Below, in pieces: positions 51,051 to 60,423 of a DNA stretch of 64,000 nt. Under the pieces are notes generated by a model that was not told the DNA's origin, did no database searches, and saw only the letters and a list, made by a program, of their open reading frames with translations. How positions within the stretch are numbered: position 1 is the first letter of the stretch; every line of letters starts with the position of its first letter. The stretch is from Streptomyces sp. NBC_01571 (GTDB lineage: Bacteria > Actinomycetota > Actinomycetes > Streptomycetales > Streptomycetaceae), in NCBI RefSeq assembly GCF_026339875.1, contig NZ_JAPEPZ010000001.1, forward strand, positions 7,564,001 through 7,628,000, read 5' to 3'. Both the position numbers and the translations under genes were made by a program.

Positions 51051-54000
51051 TCAGGCCAGCAGCTCCACCTCCGCGAGCGTCGCCGCGCCGTCGAGGACCA
51101 GACGGTAGTGCGCGTACGAACCCGGGTGCGCCACCGAGAACGCCCGCGTCTGCTTGTCCCACGCGAACGACTCGCCGGAACGCCGGTCGAGGTCGGTCCA
51201 CCTGGTGCCGTCGGACGAGCCCTGCAGGACCCAGCCGGCCGGAGCCTTCGTGTGGTCCCCGGACGACGTCAGGGTGTACTGGACGCCCTTGGCGGAGGCG
51301 GCCGTCGGCAGGTCCACCGTCGTGACGGTGGCGTCCGTCGCCGAGGTGTTGTCGAAGAGCGCGCCCTCACCCTTCAGGACGTCCGCCCGCGGTGCGGGCA
51401 CCTTGTCGTCCTTCGTGATCGACACGGGCGCCGCGTTCCTGCCGCTGCCCCACGAGGACGGCTTGGAACCCATGTCGAACTCCAGCACGCCGCCACGGGA
51501 GATGAGCGAGTGCGGGAGCGAGGTGGAGTTCCACTTCTTGCCGTTGAACCGCACGCCCTGCACGTACACGTTCTTCGCGCTGTTCCTGGGCGCCTTGACG
51601 ACCAGGTCCCGGCCGTTCTCCAGGTGGACCGTCGCCTTGGTGAACAGCGGTGAGCCGATGGCGTATTCACCACTGCCCATCACCAGCGGATAGAAGCCGA
51701 GCGAGGAGAAGAGGTACCAGGCCGACTGCTCGCCGTTGTCCTCGTCGCCGTGGTAGCCCTGCCCTATCTCGCTGCCGGTGTAGAGCCGGGAGAGAACCTC
51801 GCGGACGTCCTTCTGCGTCTTCCACGGCTGGCCGGCCGCGTCGTACATGTAGGTGACGTGGTGGGCCACCTGGTTGGAGTGCCCGTACATGCCCATCCGT
51901 ACGTCGCGGGCCTCGGTCATCTCGTGGATGACCCCGCCGTAGGACCCCACGACGTCCTGAGAGGCCGTCTCGGGAGTGGCGAAGTACGTGTCGAGCTTCT
52001 GGCCCAGCGCGTCCTGGCCGCCGTACAGATTGGCCAGGCCCCGCGAGTCCTGGGGCGCGGTGAACGCGTACCCCCAGCCGTTCGTCTCGGTGTAGTCGTA
52101 CCCCCACACGCGCGGGTCGTACTTCGCCGAGTCGACGCGCCAGTCGCCCTGCGCGTCACGGCCCTGGAAGAACCCGGCCTTCTTGTCGAAGAGGTTCACG
52201 TAGTCCTGGGCGCGGTTGAGGAAGTACGCGGACTCCTCCTTGTAGCGCTTCTTGCCGGTCTTCTTGTAGAGGGCCTCGCCCATCTTCGCGATGCCGTAGT
52301 CGTTGACGTAGCCCTCCATGGCCCAGGAGAAGCCCTCGCCCGTCGCGGTGGACGTGTAGCCGAGGAAGGGGGAGGTCGTCATGCCCTTGCGGCCCACACC
52401 GGAGGCCGGCGGGACGACCGTCGCGTTCTTCACCGCCGCGTCGTAGGCAGCCGCCGCGTCGAAGTGCACACCCTTCACGTACGCGTCCGCGAACGCCACG
52501 TCGGAGGAGGTGCCGGTCATCAGGTCCGCGTAGCCGGGGGAGGACCAGCGCGAGGTCCAGCCGCCGTCCTTGTACTGCTGCACGAACCCGTCGACCATCT
52601 CACCCGCCTGACCGGGCGTCAGAAGGGAGTAAGCCGGCCAGGTGGTCCGGTAGGTGTCCCAGAAGCCGTTGTTGACGTACACCTTGCCGTCGACGATCTT
52701 CGCGCCGGTGTGGGTCGGGGTGTCCTGGCCCGGCATCGGGGAGAACGGCGACGCGTACTGGTACTTCGAACCGACCTTCTCGAAGCCGGAGTTGGGATAC
52801 AGGTAGAGCCGGTACATGCTGGAGTACAGCGTCGTCAGCTGGTCGGGAGTGGCGCCCTGGACCTCGACTTTGCCCAGCAGCTTGTCCCACTGCTTCTGGG
52901 CCCGCGCCTTCACGGTGCCGAAGGACGTGCCGTCGGGGATCTCCTGGCGCAGGTTGTCCTTGGCCTGGTCGACGCTGATGAGCGAGGTGGCCAGACGCAG
53001 CGTGACACTGTGGTCGGCGCCGGGCTTGAACTTCAGATAGCCCTTGACCCCGGACGAGGCGCCGTCCGTCACCGCCGCGTCGAAGACCCCGTACACGAAG
53101 AGCCGGGTCGCGCCCGTCGACAGCCCCGACTTCACGTCGGAGTAGCCGGTGACCACGCCGTTCTCCTTGTCGAGGGTCAGCCCCGCCTGCTCGGTCACGT
53201 TGTCGAAGAGCACGCTCGCGTCCGCGCCCGGATAGGTGAAGCGCAGCGCCGCCGCGTGGTCCGTCGGGGCCATCTCCGCCTTGAGCCCGTTCTCGAAGGT
53301 CACCCCGTAGTAGTACGGGCGCGCGGTCTCGTTCTCGTGCTTGAAGGCCAGCGCGCGGGCGGTGCGCGAGGTGTCCGGGGTGCCGGACGCGGCCGAGGGC
53401 ATCACCTGGAAGGTCTGCCGGTCGCCCATCCACGGGCTCGGCTCATGGCTGGCGCTGAACGCCTCGATGGTCGGCAGGTTGTCCGCGTTGTTCGCACGTG
53501 CGTAGTCGTACAGCCAGCTCAGCGAACCCGCGTTGGTCACCGGGGTCCAGAAGTTGAAACCGTGCGGCACGGCCGTCGCCGGGAAGTTGTTGCCGCGCGA
53601 GAATCCGCCGCTGGAGTTGGTGCCACGGGTGGTCAGCGCGTAGTCCGACAGATGCGCCTTGGCCTTCTCGCGCGCGACGGTCTTGAGCGAGATGTCGTCC
53701 AGCCAGCCACGGAACTTGGCCGGGCCCTTCGCGGAGTCGTAGCCGAGCAGGATCCGGTCGACCGTCTTCCCGGCGGCGACGGAACCGATCCGCGAGGCGA
53801 CGTTGTTCCACTGGTTGACGTAGAGGATCTTGGCCGCGCCCTGTCCCTGCGGCGTGAGCGCGAACCCGTGCGAGTCGACCGGGTTCAGGTCGCTCAGATA
53901 GGTGCCGTCCGTGAACGCCAGGTCCACCGACACGTTCGTGGCGTCGTAGTCCCGGTCACCGTCCGCCATCGACGGGAAGATCCGGTACGCCAGTTCGGTG

Positions 54001-54878
54001 TCGCGCCCGACGGCCACGTTCACGTCGAAGATCTTGTTGTACGAGTACGCCCGGCCGTCCGCCTGATGCGTGCCCGCGTAGCGCAGGGCCCGTTTGCCGG
54101 TGAAGCCGGCGCCCGCCTTCGCGGTGGGGGAGCCGCTCGGCCCGCGGTCCACCAGCGAGAGCATGTCCTTGGGCGTCGGGTCGTCGGTGCCGCCGGTGGA
54201 GAACTGGACATCGGCGAGCTGGAGGATGTCCCCGCTGTGGTTCTTCGTGATGTCGAGCCGGAAGTGCTGGTACTCCACGGGGCTCGCGATGTCGTACGAC
54301 TTGGTCTGGAAGCGCTCGCCGAACGACTGGTCCGAGCGCGTGTCGAGGGTCTTCCAGTCCTTGCCGTCCGTGGAGCCCTGCAGCGTCCAGTCGCTGGGGT
54401 CGCGCTCGTCGTGGTCGTTGGCCGACGTGAGCGCGTAGGTGACCACCTTCACGGGCGCGTCGAGGTCGAACTCCGCCCAGCCGGTGGGCTCGAAGGTCAG
54501 CCACTTGCTGCTCGACTCCCCGTCGACGAGGTTCTCCTTGACCTCACCGGAGCCCGTGTTCTCGGCGCTGGCGCGGACGTCCGTGACGTGGTCGGTGACG
54601 TTGCCGGGGATGCCCGTGCTGTAACCGCCGTCGACACCGGACGACCGCTTTTTTCCGTCGGGTCCCGTGTCTACGGTATTGATCCAGTCCGGCGCGGGAT
54701 CGCCCGATTCGAATGAGGAGGCGAACTGCCGGTCGGCGGAGACCGCTTGGGCCGGAAGGGCAACCGCGGTGCCCTGCGAGGCCACGATCAGGGAAAGCGC
54801 TGCCACCCCCATTGTCATCGAGGAACTCCACCTCGGCCGGGCCGAGGAACTTTGTCTGGATCGAGCTCCGTACTGCAT
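51051..54878 (-). CDS. Secreted GH92 alpha-mannosidase with discoidin domains
   Basis: A 1275-aa secreted glycosidase. Signal peptide at about 1-45 (MTMGVAALSLIVASQGTAVA). A discoidin/F5-8C-type domain at about 75-200 (DPSDWTLQGSTDGKDWKTLD, HFRLDITKNHSGDILQLADV), a second sandwich, then GH92: GGFSRGNNFPATAVPHGFNF, NNGFWDTYRTTWPAYSLLTP and GYHGDEDNGEQSAWYLFSSL, which carries the catalytic region. A C-terminal F5/8C domain ends AHYRLVLDGAATLAEVELLA. Carbohydrate-binding domains suggest action on polymeric or cell-wall mannans. ATG at 54876-54878 with GGGAGGG upstream. Confidence 0.9.
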   Translation of the reverse strand: MQYGARSRQSSSARPRWSSSMTMGVAALSLIVASQGTAVALPAQAVSADRQFASSFESGDPAPDWINTVDTGPDGKKRSSGVDGGYSTGIPGNVTDHVTDVRASAENTGSGEVKENLVDGESSSKWLTFEPTGWAEFDLDAPVKVVTYALTSANDHDERDPSDWTLQGSTDGKDWKTLDTRSDQSFGERFQTKSYDIASPVEYQHFRLDITKNHSGDILQLADVQFSTGGTDDPTPKDMLSLVDRGPSGSPTAKAGAGFTGKRALRYAGTHQADGRAYSYNKIFDVNVAVGRDTELAYRIFPSMADGDRDYDATNVSVDLAFTDGTYLSDLNPVDSHGFALTPQGQGAAKILYVNQWNNVASRIGSVAAGKTVDRILLGYDSAKGPAKFRGWLDDISLKTVAREKAKAHLSDYALTTRGTNSSGGFSRGNNFPATAVPHGFNFWTPVTNAGSLSWLYDYARANNADNLPTIEAFSASHEPSPWMGDRQTFQVMPSAASGTPDTSRTARALAFKHENETARPYYYGVTFENGLKAEMAPTDHAAALRFTYPGADASVLFDNVTEQAGLTLDKENGVVTGYSDVKSGLSTGATRLFVYGVFDAAVTDGASSGVKGYLKFKPGADHSVTLRLATSLISVDQAKDNLRQEIPDGTSFGTVKARAQKQWDKLLGKVEVQGATPDQLTTLYSSMYRLYLYPNSGFEKVGSKYQYASPFSPMPGQDTPTHTGAKIVDGKVYVNNGFWDTYRTTWPAYSLLTPGQAGEMVDGFVQQYKDGGWTSRWSSPGYADLMTGTSSDVAFADAYVKGVHFDAAAAYDAAVKNATVVPPASGVGRKGMTTSPFLGYTSTATGEGFSWAMEGYVNDYGIAKMGEALYKKTGKKRYKEESAYFLNRAQDYVNLFDKKAGFFQGRDAQGDWRVDSAKYDPRVWGYDYTETNGWGYAFTAPQDSRGLANLYGGQDALGQKLDTYFATPETASQDVVGSYGGVIHEMTEARDVRMGMYGHSNQVAHHVTYMYDAAGQPWKTQKDVREVLSRLYTGSEIGQGYHGDEDNGEQSAWYLFSSLGFYPLVMGSGEYAIGSPLFTKATVHLENGRDLVVKAPRNSAKNVYVQGVRFNGKKWNSTSLPHSLISRGGVLEFDMGSKPSSWGSGRNAAPVSITKDDKVPAPRADVLKGEGALFDNTSATDATVTTVDLPTAASAKGVQYTLTSSGDHTKAPAGWVLQGSSDGTRWTDLDRRSGESFAWDKQTRAFSVAHPGSYAHYRLVLDGAATLAEVELLA

Positions 54879-55486
54879 CCGCGAGGACCCTCCCTGCTGT
54901 TTTGGCGCGTTCGCCTCGGGGCGCTCCAGCGGGATTCGGGAGTGCGGCCGCGCTCGGCCCTCCGGGCCTGCGTGTACTCGCTCTTCCGATACCGGCGCGT
55001 CCCTTCGACTCACCCGCATGCGCGTGGACAACGTTGTCAATTCTGCTGCGCAAGGACCAGTAGGGAGTCAAGTTGTCAGCGGTGTCAAGGGTGTTGGATG
55101 TGGCATCCGGGGAGAATGTCGCGTGGTGGGGTGCGCATTACTCACATGGCGGGAGATTGACGCCGTGTCGATCTTCTGCCGGGGAGGGGTCGGTCGCCCC
55201 ATATTTCCGGGAGGTCTCAACTCGGAAAAGACCCGCGGGCAAACCTGCATTCGATCTTGCTCCGCTGGCGGGAAGTGGACTATACCTGTCGGCATCCGCC
55301 CAGTCGTTCGACGGCCGCGGACAGGCATGTACCAGGGGGAATCGGGCGTCGGCGGCCGTTTACAAGGGCAGGGATCGCCGCGTTGACCCACTGAATCCCT
55401 CATGCACGACCCCAGCTTGACCTAACCGCGGTGCCGGGGAGGATCCGGTTCACCGCCTGAGTCCTGGAGAAGGCGAGGACTTGAGC
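54879..55486. promoter_or_regulatory. 608-bp divergent regulatory region, GH92 and ngcE
   Basis: No supported gene. A perfect GACAACGTTGTC at 55027-55038 and a weaker GTCAAGTTGTCA at 55067-55078 form an operator pair like that before the other GH92 gene. Further right, TTGCTC (55257-55262) and TATACC (55281-55286), 18 bp apart, are a candidate ngcE promoter. The rest shows nothing clear. Confidence 0.6.
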
Positions 55487-56938
55487 ATGGGATCCACTTC
55501 CGCCGAGAACAGCAGCCCCGAAGGTGTCGGCCGGCGCGATCTGATCAAGCGGTCGGCCGCACTCGGTCTGATCTCCGTACCCACGATGAGCTTCCTGTCC
55601 GCGTGTGCGAGCGGCGGAGGCGACGACAACTCCTCCGACAAGGGCAAGGAGAAGGGCAAGACCAGCAAGACCAACCCCTTCGGTGTGGAAAAGGGCGGAA
55701 AGCTCGACGTCGTCGTCTTCAAGGGCGGCTACGGCGACGACTACGCCAAGGCCTGGGAAGCCGCCTTCGACAAGAAGTGGGGCACCACCAGCGCCCACAC
55801 CGGCACCCAGGAGATCACCGGCAAGCTCCAGCCGCGCTTCAACGGCGGCAACCCGCCGGACATCGTCGACGACTCGGGCGCCCAGCAGATCAAGCTGGAC
55901 GTGCTCTACAAGAACGGCAACCTGCTCGACCTGGCCGCGGTCCTCGACGCGCCGTCGATCGACGACCCGTCCAAGAAGGTCCGCGACACCCTCATCCCGG
56001 GCACGCTCGACCCGGGCCTGCAGGGCGGCAAGGTCGTGGCCCTCAACTACATCTACACGGTGTGGGGCCTGTGGTACTCGGGCAAGTTCTTCAAGGAGAA
56101 GGGCTGGGAGGCCCCGAAGACCTGGGACGACTTCCTGGCCATCTGCAAGGACGCCAAGTCGCAGGGCATCGGCGGCCTCGCCCACCAGGGCAAGTTCCCG
56201 TACTACATCAACGTCGCCATCATGGACCTGATCGCCAAGCAGGGCGGTCTGGACGCCATGAAGGCGATCGACAACCTCGACCCCAAGGCGTTCGTCGGCA
56301 GCGACGCGGCGGCGGCGGCCATCGACGCGATCTACGAGGTCGTCGAGAAGGGCTACCTCATGCCGGGCACCAACGCCCTGACGCACACGGAGTCCCAGAC
56401 CCGCTGGAACCAGTACAAGGCCGCGTTCATCACCTGTGGCTCCTGGCTGGAGAACGAGCAGCTCAAGCAGACCCCCACCGACTTCGACATGAAGTTCATG
56501 CCGATGCCCAGCCTGTCGGGGGACAAGCTGCCGTTCGAGGCGATCCGGGCCGGCTCGGGCGAGCCCTTCATCATCCCCGCGAAGGCCGGAAACCTGCCCG
56601 GGGCCCAGGAGTTCATGCGCTCCATGCTCTCCAAGGAGTGGTCGACGCTCTTCGCGCAGAAGGCCAACTCGCTCACCATCGTCAAGGACGGTGTGAACGC
56701 CGGCGTCACGCTGCGGCCGGGTACGCAGTCGACCGTCGAGGCCTCGAAGGCGGCGGGTGACAACACCTTCAACTACCTGTACCCCAACTGGTACAGCGAG
56801 ATGGACGTCTCCATTCAGAACGCGTCCAACGAGCTGATGGCCAAGCGAATTCAGCCGAAGGAATGGCTGAAGCGCGCCCAGGCCGCCGTCGACAAGGCCG
56901 CCAAGGACCCGGCGTCCAAGAAGAACCACCGCGACTGA
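55487..56938 (+). CDS. ngcE: NgcE, N-acetylglucosamine/chitobiose-binding lipoprotein
   Basis: A 483-aa ABC solute-binding protein. The N-terminus has a twin Arg (GRRDLIKRSAALGLI) followed by lipobox LSAC (about residue 40), then a Gly/Lys-rich linker and the binding domain (LDVVVFKGGYGDDYAKAWEA, PRFNGGNPPDIVDDSGAQQI, VWGLWYSGKFFKEKGWEAPK). The start sequence and overall features are those of the NgcE family of Streptomyces, which takes up GlcNAc and N,N'-diacetylchitobiose released from chitin. ATG at 55487 is used; a TTG two codons upstream is possible. No ATPase gene accompanies the operon, as is usual for Streptomyces systems that share MsiK. Confidence 0.88.
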   Translation: MGSTSAENSSPEGVGRRDLIKRSAALGLISVPTMSFLSACASGGGDDNSSDKGKEKGKTSKTNPFGVEKGGKLDVVVFKGGYGDDYAKAWEAAFDKKWGTTSAHTGTQEITGKLQPRFNGGNPPDIVDDSGAQQIKLDVLYKNGNLLDLAAVLDAPSIDDPSKKVRDTLIPGTLDPGLQGGKVVALNYIYTVWGLWYSGKFFKEKGWEAPKTWDDFLAICKDAKSQGIGGLAHQGKFPYYINVAIMDLIAKQGGLDAMKAIDNLDPKAFVGSDAAAAAIDAIYEVVEKGYLMPGTNALTHTESQTRWNQYKAAFITCGSWLENEQLKQTPTDFDMKFMPMPSLSGDKLPFEAIRAGSGEPFIIPAKAGNLPGAQEFMRSMLSKEWSTLFAQKANSLTIVKDGVNAGVTLRPGTQSTVEASKAAGDNTFNYLYPNWYSEMDVSIQNASNELMAKRIQPKEWLKRAQAAVDKAAKDPASKKNHRD

Positions 56939-56972
56939 TCACGCACACCCGGAACACCAGGGGCAGGATGCC

Positions 56973-57905
56973 ATGCGAAAAGGGCAGTACCGGTTCGTCG
57001 CGGGGTTTCTCCTCGCACCTTTGGCGCTGTATCTGATCTTCGTGATCTGGCCTTACGTACAGACCATCGGTTACTCCTTCACCGACTGGAAGGGCCAGTC
57101 CCAGACGTTCAGTTTCGTCGGCCTGGACAATTACAAGGCGTTGTTCCAGGACGACGTGTTCATGGGCGCCATCTGGCACAACATCCTGTTCCTGGTGTTC
57201 ATCCCGGTGATCACCATTCTGCTCGCCCTGTTTTTCGCCTTCATGGTGAACGCGGGCGGCCGGGGCCGCGCCGGCGGTGTGCAGGGCGTCGCCGGATCCG
57301 GCTTCTACAAGATCGTCTATTTCTTCCCGCAGGTGCTGTCCCTCGCCATCGTCGCGGTGCTCTTCGGGGCGCTCTACCGCAGTGACAGCGGCGGTCTGCT
57401 CAACGGAATCCTGATCAAGCTCGGTCTGGAGAACGCGAACAATCCGATCGAGTGGATGAACGAGCCCGACCTGGTGCTCTGGTGCCTGATGGCGGTCGTC
57501 GTCTGGCACGGCGTCGGCTTCTACCTGGTGCTGTTCTCCGCGGCCATGCAGTCCGTCCCGCGGGACATCTACGAGGCCGCGCTGCTCGACGGCGCGAGCC
57601 GCACGCACACCTTTTTCCGGGTCACCCTGCCGCTGCTGTGGGACACCGTGCAGACCGCCTGGGTCTATCTCGGCATCATCGCGATGGACATGTTCGTCCT
57701 GGTCTCGACCATGACCCAGGGCACGGGGTACGGCGGCGGACCCGACCACCACAGCGAGGTCATGGCGAACGTCATGATGCGCAACTTCCTCTACTACGGG
57801 AAGAGCGGCTACGCCTGCGCCATGGGCGTCATCATGCTCCTTCTCACCCTGGTCCTGTCCGTCGTCACGCTGCGCGCCACCCGCCGCGAGCGCATCGAGT
57901 TCTGA
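56973..57905 (+). CDS. ngcF: NgcF, sugar ABC permease
   Basis: A 310-aa permease with six transmembrane helices of the MalF type. The ATPase-coupling EAA loop reads DIYEAALLDGASRTHTFFRV (about 200-219). It forms the membrane channel with NgcG. GGGGCAGG precedes ATG; 34 bp after ngcE. Confidence 0.88.
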   Translation: MRKGQYRFVAGFLLAPLALYLIFVIWPYVQTIGYSFTDWKGQSQTFSFVGLDNYKALFQDDVFMGAIWHNILFLVFIPVITILLALFFAFMVNAGGRGRAGGVQGVAGSGFYKIVYFFPQVLSLAIVAVLFGALYRSDSGGLLNGILIKLGLENANNPIEWMNEPDLVLWCLMAVVVWHGVGFYLVLFSAAMQSVPRDIYEAALLDGASRTHTFFRVTLPLLWDTVQTAWVYLGIIAMDMFVLVSTMTQGTGYGGGPDHHSEVMANVMMRNFLYYGKSGYACAMGVIMLLLTLVLSVVTLRATRRERIEF

Positions 57906-57922
57906 GCGGGAGACAGACGACT

Positions 57923-58861
57923 ATGAGCGCACCCATCACCGAGCCGACGAAGGTCGGCGGCGCCGGCGTACCCCCGCAGCGGACGGTCAGGAAGACACCG
58001 CCGCGTCCGGGCGACCGGCGCAGCGAGGGCCTGACCCTCAATGTCTTCTCGCACGGGTTCCTCGTCCTGTGGGCCGTGCTGATCATCCTGCCGCTGCTCT
58101 GGCTGGTCCTGAGCTCCTTCAAGACCGATGCGCAGATCGGTGGTTCGGCCCTGGGCTGGCCCTCGCACTGGCAGCTCGACGTCTTCCGGCGGGCCTGGAA
58201 CAAGGGCATCGGCGACTACTTCGCGAACACCCTGATCGTGCTGGTGTTCTCGGTCCCGCTGACGATGCTCCTGGGCTCCATGGCGGCGTACGTCCTGGCC
58301 CGCTACGAGTTCCCGGGCAACCGGATCGTGTACTACTTCTTCGTCGGCGGGGCCATGTTCCCCGTCTTCCTCGCCCTGGTGCCGCTGTTCTTCATGGTCA
58401 AGCGTCTCGACATGTTGAACACGTACCAAGGGCTGATCCTGGTGTACGTCGCCTACTCGATGCCGTTCACCGTGTTCTTCATGCACTCGTTCTTCCGCAC
58501 GCTGCCCACGGCGGTCTTCGAGGCGGCGGTGCTGGACGGGGCCTCGCATTCCCGGGCGTTCTTCCAGGTCATGCTGCCGATGGCCAAGCCCGGCCTGCTG
58601 AGCGTCGGCATCTTCAACGTGCTGGGCCAGTGGAACCAGTACATCCTGCCGTCCGTGCTGATGCAGCCGCAGACCAGTTCCGATCCGGAGCGATATGTCC
58701 TGACCCAGGGGCTCATCCAGCTCCAGCAGCAGCAGGGGTACGCGACCGACCTGCCCGTGCTCTTCGCGGGCGTGACCATCGCGATGGTGCCCATGCTGAT
58801 CGTGTACCTGTCCTTCCAGCGGCAGGTCCAGGCGGGCCTCACCTCGGCAACGCTCAAGTAA
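57923..58861 (+). CDS. ngcG: NgcG, sugar ABC permease
   Basis: A 312-aa MalG-type permease: cytoplasmic Pro/Arg-rich N-terminus (about 1-45), six transmembrane helices and EAA loop TAVFEAAVLDGASHSRAFFQ (about 205-224). ATG follows GGGAGA; 17 bp after ngcF. The operon ends in a strong hairpin at 58878-58914. Confidence 0.88.
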   Translation: MSAPITEPTKVGGAGVPPQRTVRKTPPRPGDRRSEGLTLNVFSHGFLVLWAVLIILPLLWLVLSSFKTDAQIGGSALGWPSHWQLDVFRRAWNKGIGDYFANTLIVLVFSVPLTMLLGSMAAYVLARYEFPGNRIVYYFFVGGAMFPVFLALVPLFFMVKRLDMLNTYQGLILVYVAYSMPFTVFFMHSFFRTLPTAVFEAAVLDGASHSRAFFQVMLPMAKPGLLSVGIFNVLGQWNQYILPSVLMQPQTSSDPERYVLTQGLIQLQQQQGYATDLPVLFAGVTIAMVPMLIVYLSFQRQVQAGLTSATLK

Positions 58862-58877
58862 CGATCCGTACCTTTCG

Positions 58878-58914
58878 CGCACCCGCCACCCCCGACCCGG
58901 GGGTGGCGGGTGCG
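58878..58914 (+). terminator. ngcEFG terminator
   Basis: CGCACCCGCCACCCCCG-ACC-CGGGGGTGGCGGGTGCG, a perfect 17-bp stem with a 3-base loop 16 bp after the ngcG stop. Confidence 0.85.
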
Positions 58915-59012
58915 TGTCGGGGCGGTAACGGAAACGGAACGGGGCTTGTCGTCCCCGATTTCCCTCAAGGACTTGACTGCGGTAACCCGTTCAGCGGAGC
59001 TTGGAGTTCACA

Positions 59013-59022
59013 ACTTGTAAGT
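59013..59022. promoter_or_regulatory. ACTT-GT-AAGT dyad before the ROK gene
   Basis: Short dyad 69-78 bp upstream of the regulator start. The same half-sites recur in inverted order (AAGTA-TT-TACTT) upstream of xylF. Candidate Rok7B7 site. Confidence 0.3.
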
Positions 59023-59090
59023 GACCCGGGTTCCACTGCTGTGACCCGGATCACACGGGCGGCATCGGGGCCGTCCGGCTGAGGGCAGGA

Positions 59091-60302
59091 GTGGATGAGT
59101 CGATGGAGACTCCGGGGTCGCAGTCGTCGCTGCACCGAGCCAATCTGGAGCGCGTCGTGCGAGCGGTGCGCCTTGCCGGATCGCTCACGCAGGCGGAGAT
59201 CGCGAGGACGACGGGCCTGTCCGCCGCGACCGTTTCCAATATCGTCCGGGAGCTGAAGGACAGCGGAACGGTCGAGGTCACACCCACTTCGGCGGGTGGC
59301 CGCAGGGCCCGCAGCGTGTCCCTGAGCGGCGACGCCGGCATCGTCATCGGAGTCGACTTCGGTCATACGCATCTGCGCGTCGCGATCGGCAACCTCGCGC
59401 ACCAGGTGCTGGCCGAGGAGTCCGAGCCGTTGGACGTGGACGCTTCGGCCGCGCAGGGCTTCGACCGGGCGGAAGAGCTGGTCAGCCGCCTGATCGCGGT
59501 GACCGGAGTGGACCGAACCAAGATCGCCGGTGTCGGGCTCGGGGTGCCCGGTCCGATCGACGTCGAGTCGGGGACCCTGGGGTCCACCTCGATCCTGCCG
59601 GGCTGGACCGGCGCGCGGCCCGCCGAGGAGCTGCGGGGGCGGCTCGGCGTGCCCGTGCACGTGGACAACGACGCCAATCTGGGTGCGCTCGGGGAGCTGG
59701 TCTGGGGCAGTGGCCGCGGGGTCAGGGACCTGGCGTACATCAAGGTCGCGAGCGGTGTCGGCGCCGGTCTGGTGATCAGCGGCAAGATCTACCGCGGACC
59801 GGGCGGCACGGCGGGTGAAATAGGGCACATCACCCTCGACGAATCCGGCCCCGTCTGCCGCTGCGGCAACCGGGGCTGCCTGGAGACCTTCACGGCGGCC
59901 CGGTACGTGCTGCCGCTCCTGCAGTCCAGTCACGGCACCGACTTGACCATGGAAGGCGTGGTCAGGCTGGCCCGGGACGGCGACCCGGGCTGCCGGCGCG
60001 TGATCGCCGATGTCGGGCGTCACATCGGGAGCGGTGTGGCGAATCTCTGCAATCTGCTCAACCCGAGCCGGGTGGTGCTCGGCGGAGATCTCGCCGAGGC
60101 CGGGGAACTCGTCCTGGGGCCCATCAGGGAGTCCGTGGGACGCTATGCGATCCCCAGTGCCGCCCGCCAACTGTCCGTGCTTCCAGGGGCACTTGGCGGC
60201 CGCGCGGAGGTTCTCGGCGCGCTCGCGCTGGCACTCAGCGAGATGGGCGATTCGACCCTTTTGGACGGATCGCTGTCCGCAGTTACCCCTGCCTTCACTT
60301 AG
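59091..60302 (+). CDS. rok7B7: ROK-family regulator Rok7B7
   Basis: A 403-aa ROK repressor. Winged HTH at about 25-65 (LTQAEIARTTGLSAATVSNI), then the sugar-kinase-like fold: GVDFGHTHLRVAIGN (ATP-binding loop relic), VDNDAN, GEIGH and the zinc motif CRCGNRGCLE (about 262-271). It lies between ngcEFG and xylFGH exactly as SCO6008 does in S. coelicolor, where Rok7B7 controls the xylose transporter and affects carbon catabolite control and antibiotic production. GTG at 59091 used; ATG at 59103 is an alternative. Confidence 0.9.
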   Translation: MDESMETPGSQSSLHRANLERVVRAVRLAGSLTQAEIARTTGLSAATVSNIVRELKDSGTVEVTPTSAGGRRARSVSLSGDAGIVIGVDFGHTHLRVAIGNLAHQVLAEESEPLDVDASAAQGFDRAEELVSRLIAVTGVDRTKIAGVGLGVPGPIDVESGTLGSTSILPGWTGARPAEELRGRLGVPVHVDNDANLGALGELVWGSGRGVRDLAYIKVASGVGAGLVISGKIYRGPGGTAGEIGHITLDESGPVCRCGNRGCLETFTAARYVLPLLQSSHGTDLTMEGVVRLARDGDPGCRRVIADVGRHIGSGVANLCNLLNPSRVVLGGDLAEAGELVLGPIRESVGRYAIPSAARQLSVLPGALGGRAEVLGALALALSEMGDSTLLDGSLSAVTPAFT

Positions 60303-60331
60303 AGAACGCATGGCACCGTTGCCATCTCGTT

Positions 60332-60350
60332 AAGTATTTACTTCTTGACG
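60332..60350 (+). promoter_or_regulatory. xylF promoter region with AAGTA-TT-TACTT dyad
   Basis: The dyad (60332-60343) is followed by TTGACG at 60345-60350, a -35-like hexamer, 75 bp before the xylF start. AT-rich against its surroundings. Confidence 0.4.
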
Positions 60351-60423
60351 TCGCACGTGTGGCCGAGTTGACTTCCAGCCACCTCGGCCGCAACGACGCG
60401 GCCTCGTCAGGGAGGTTTCTGAA

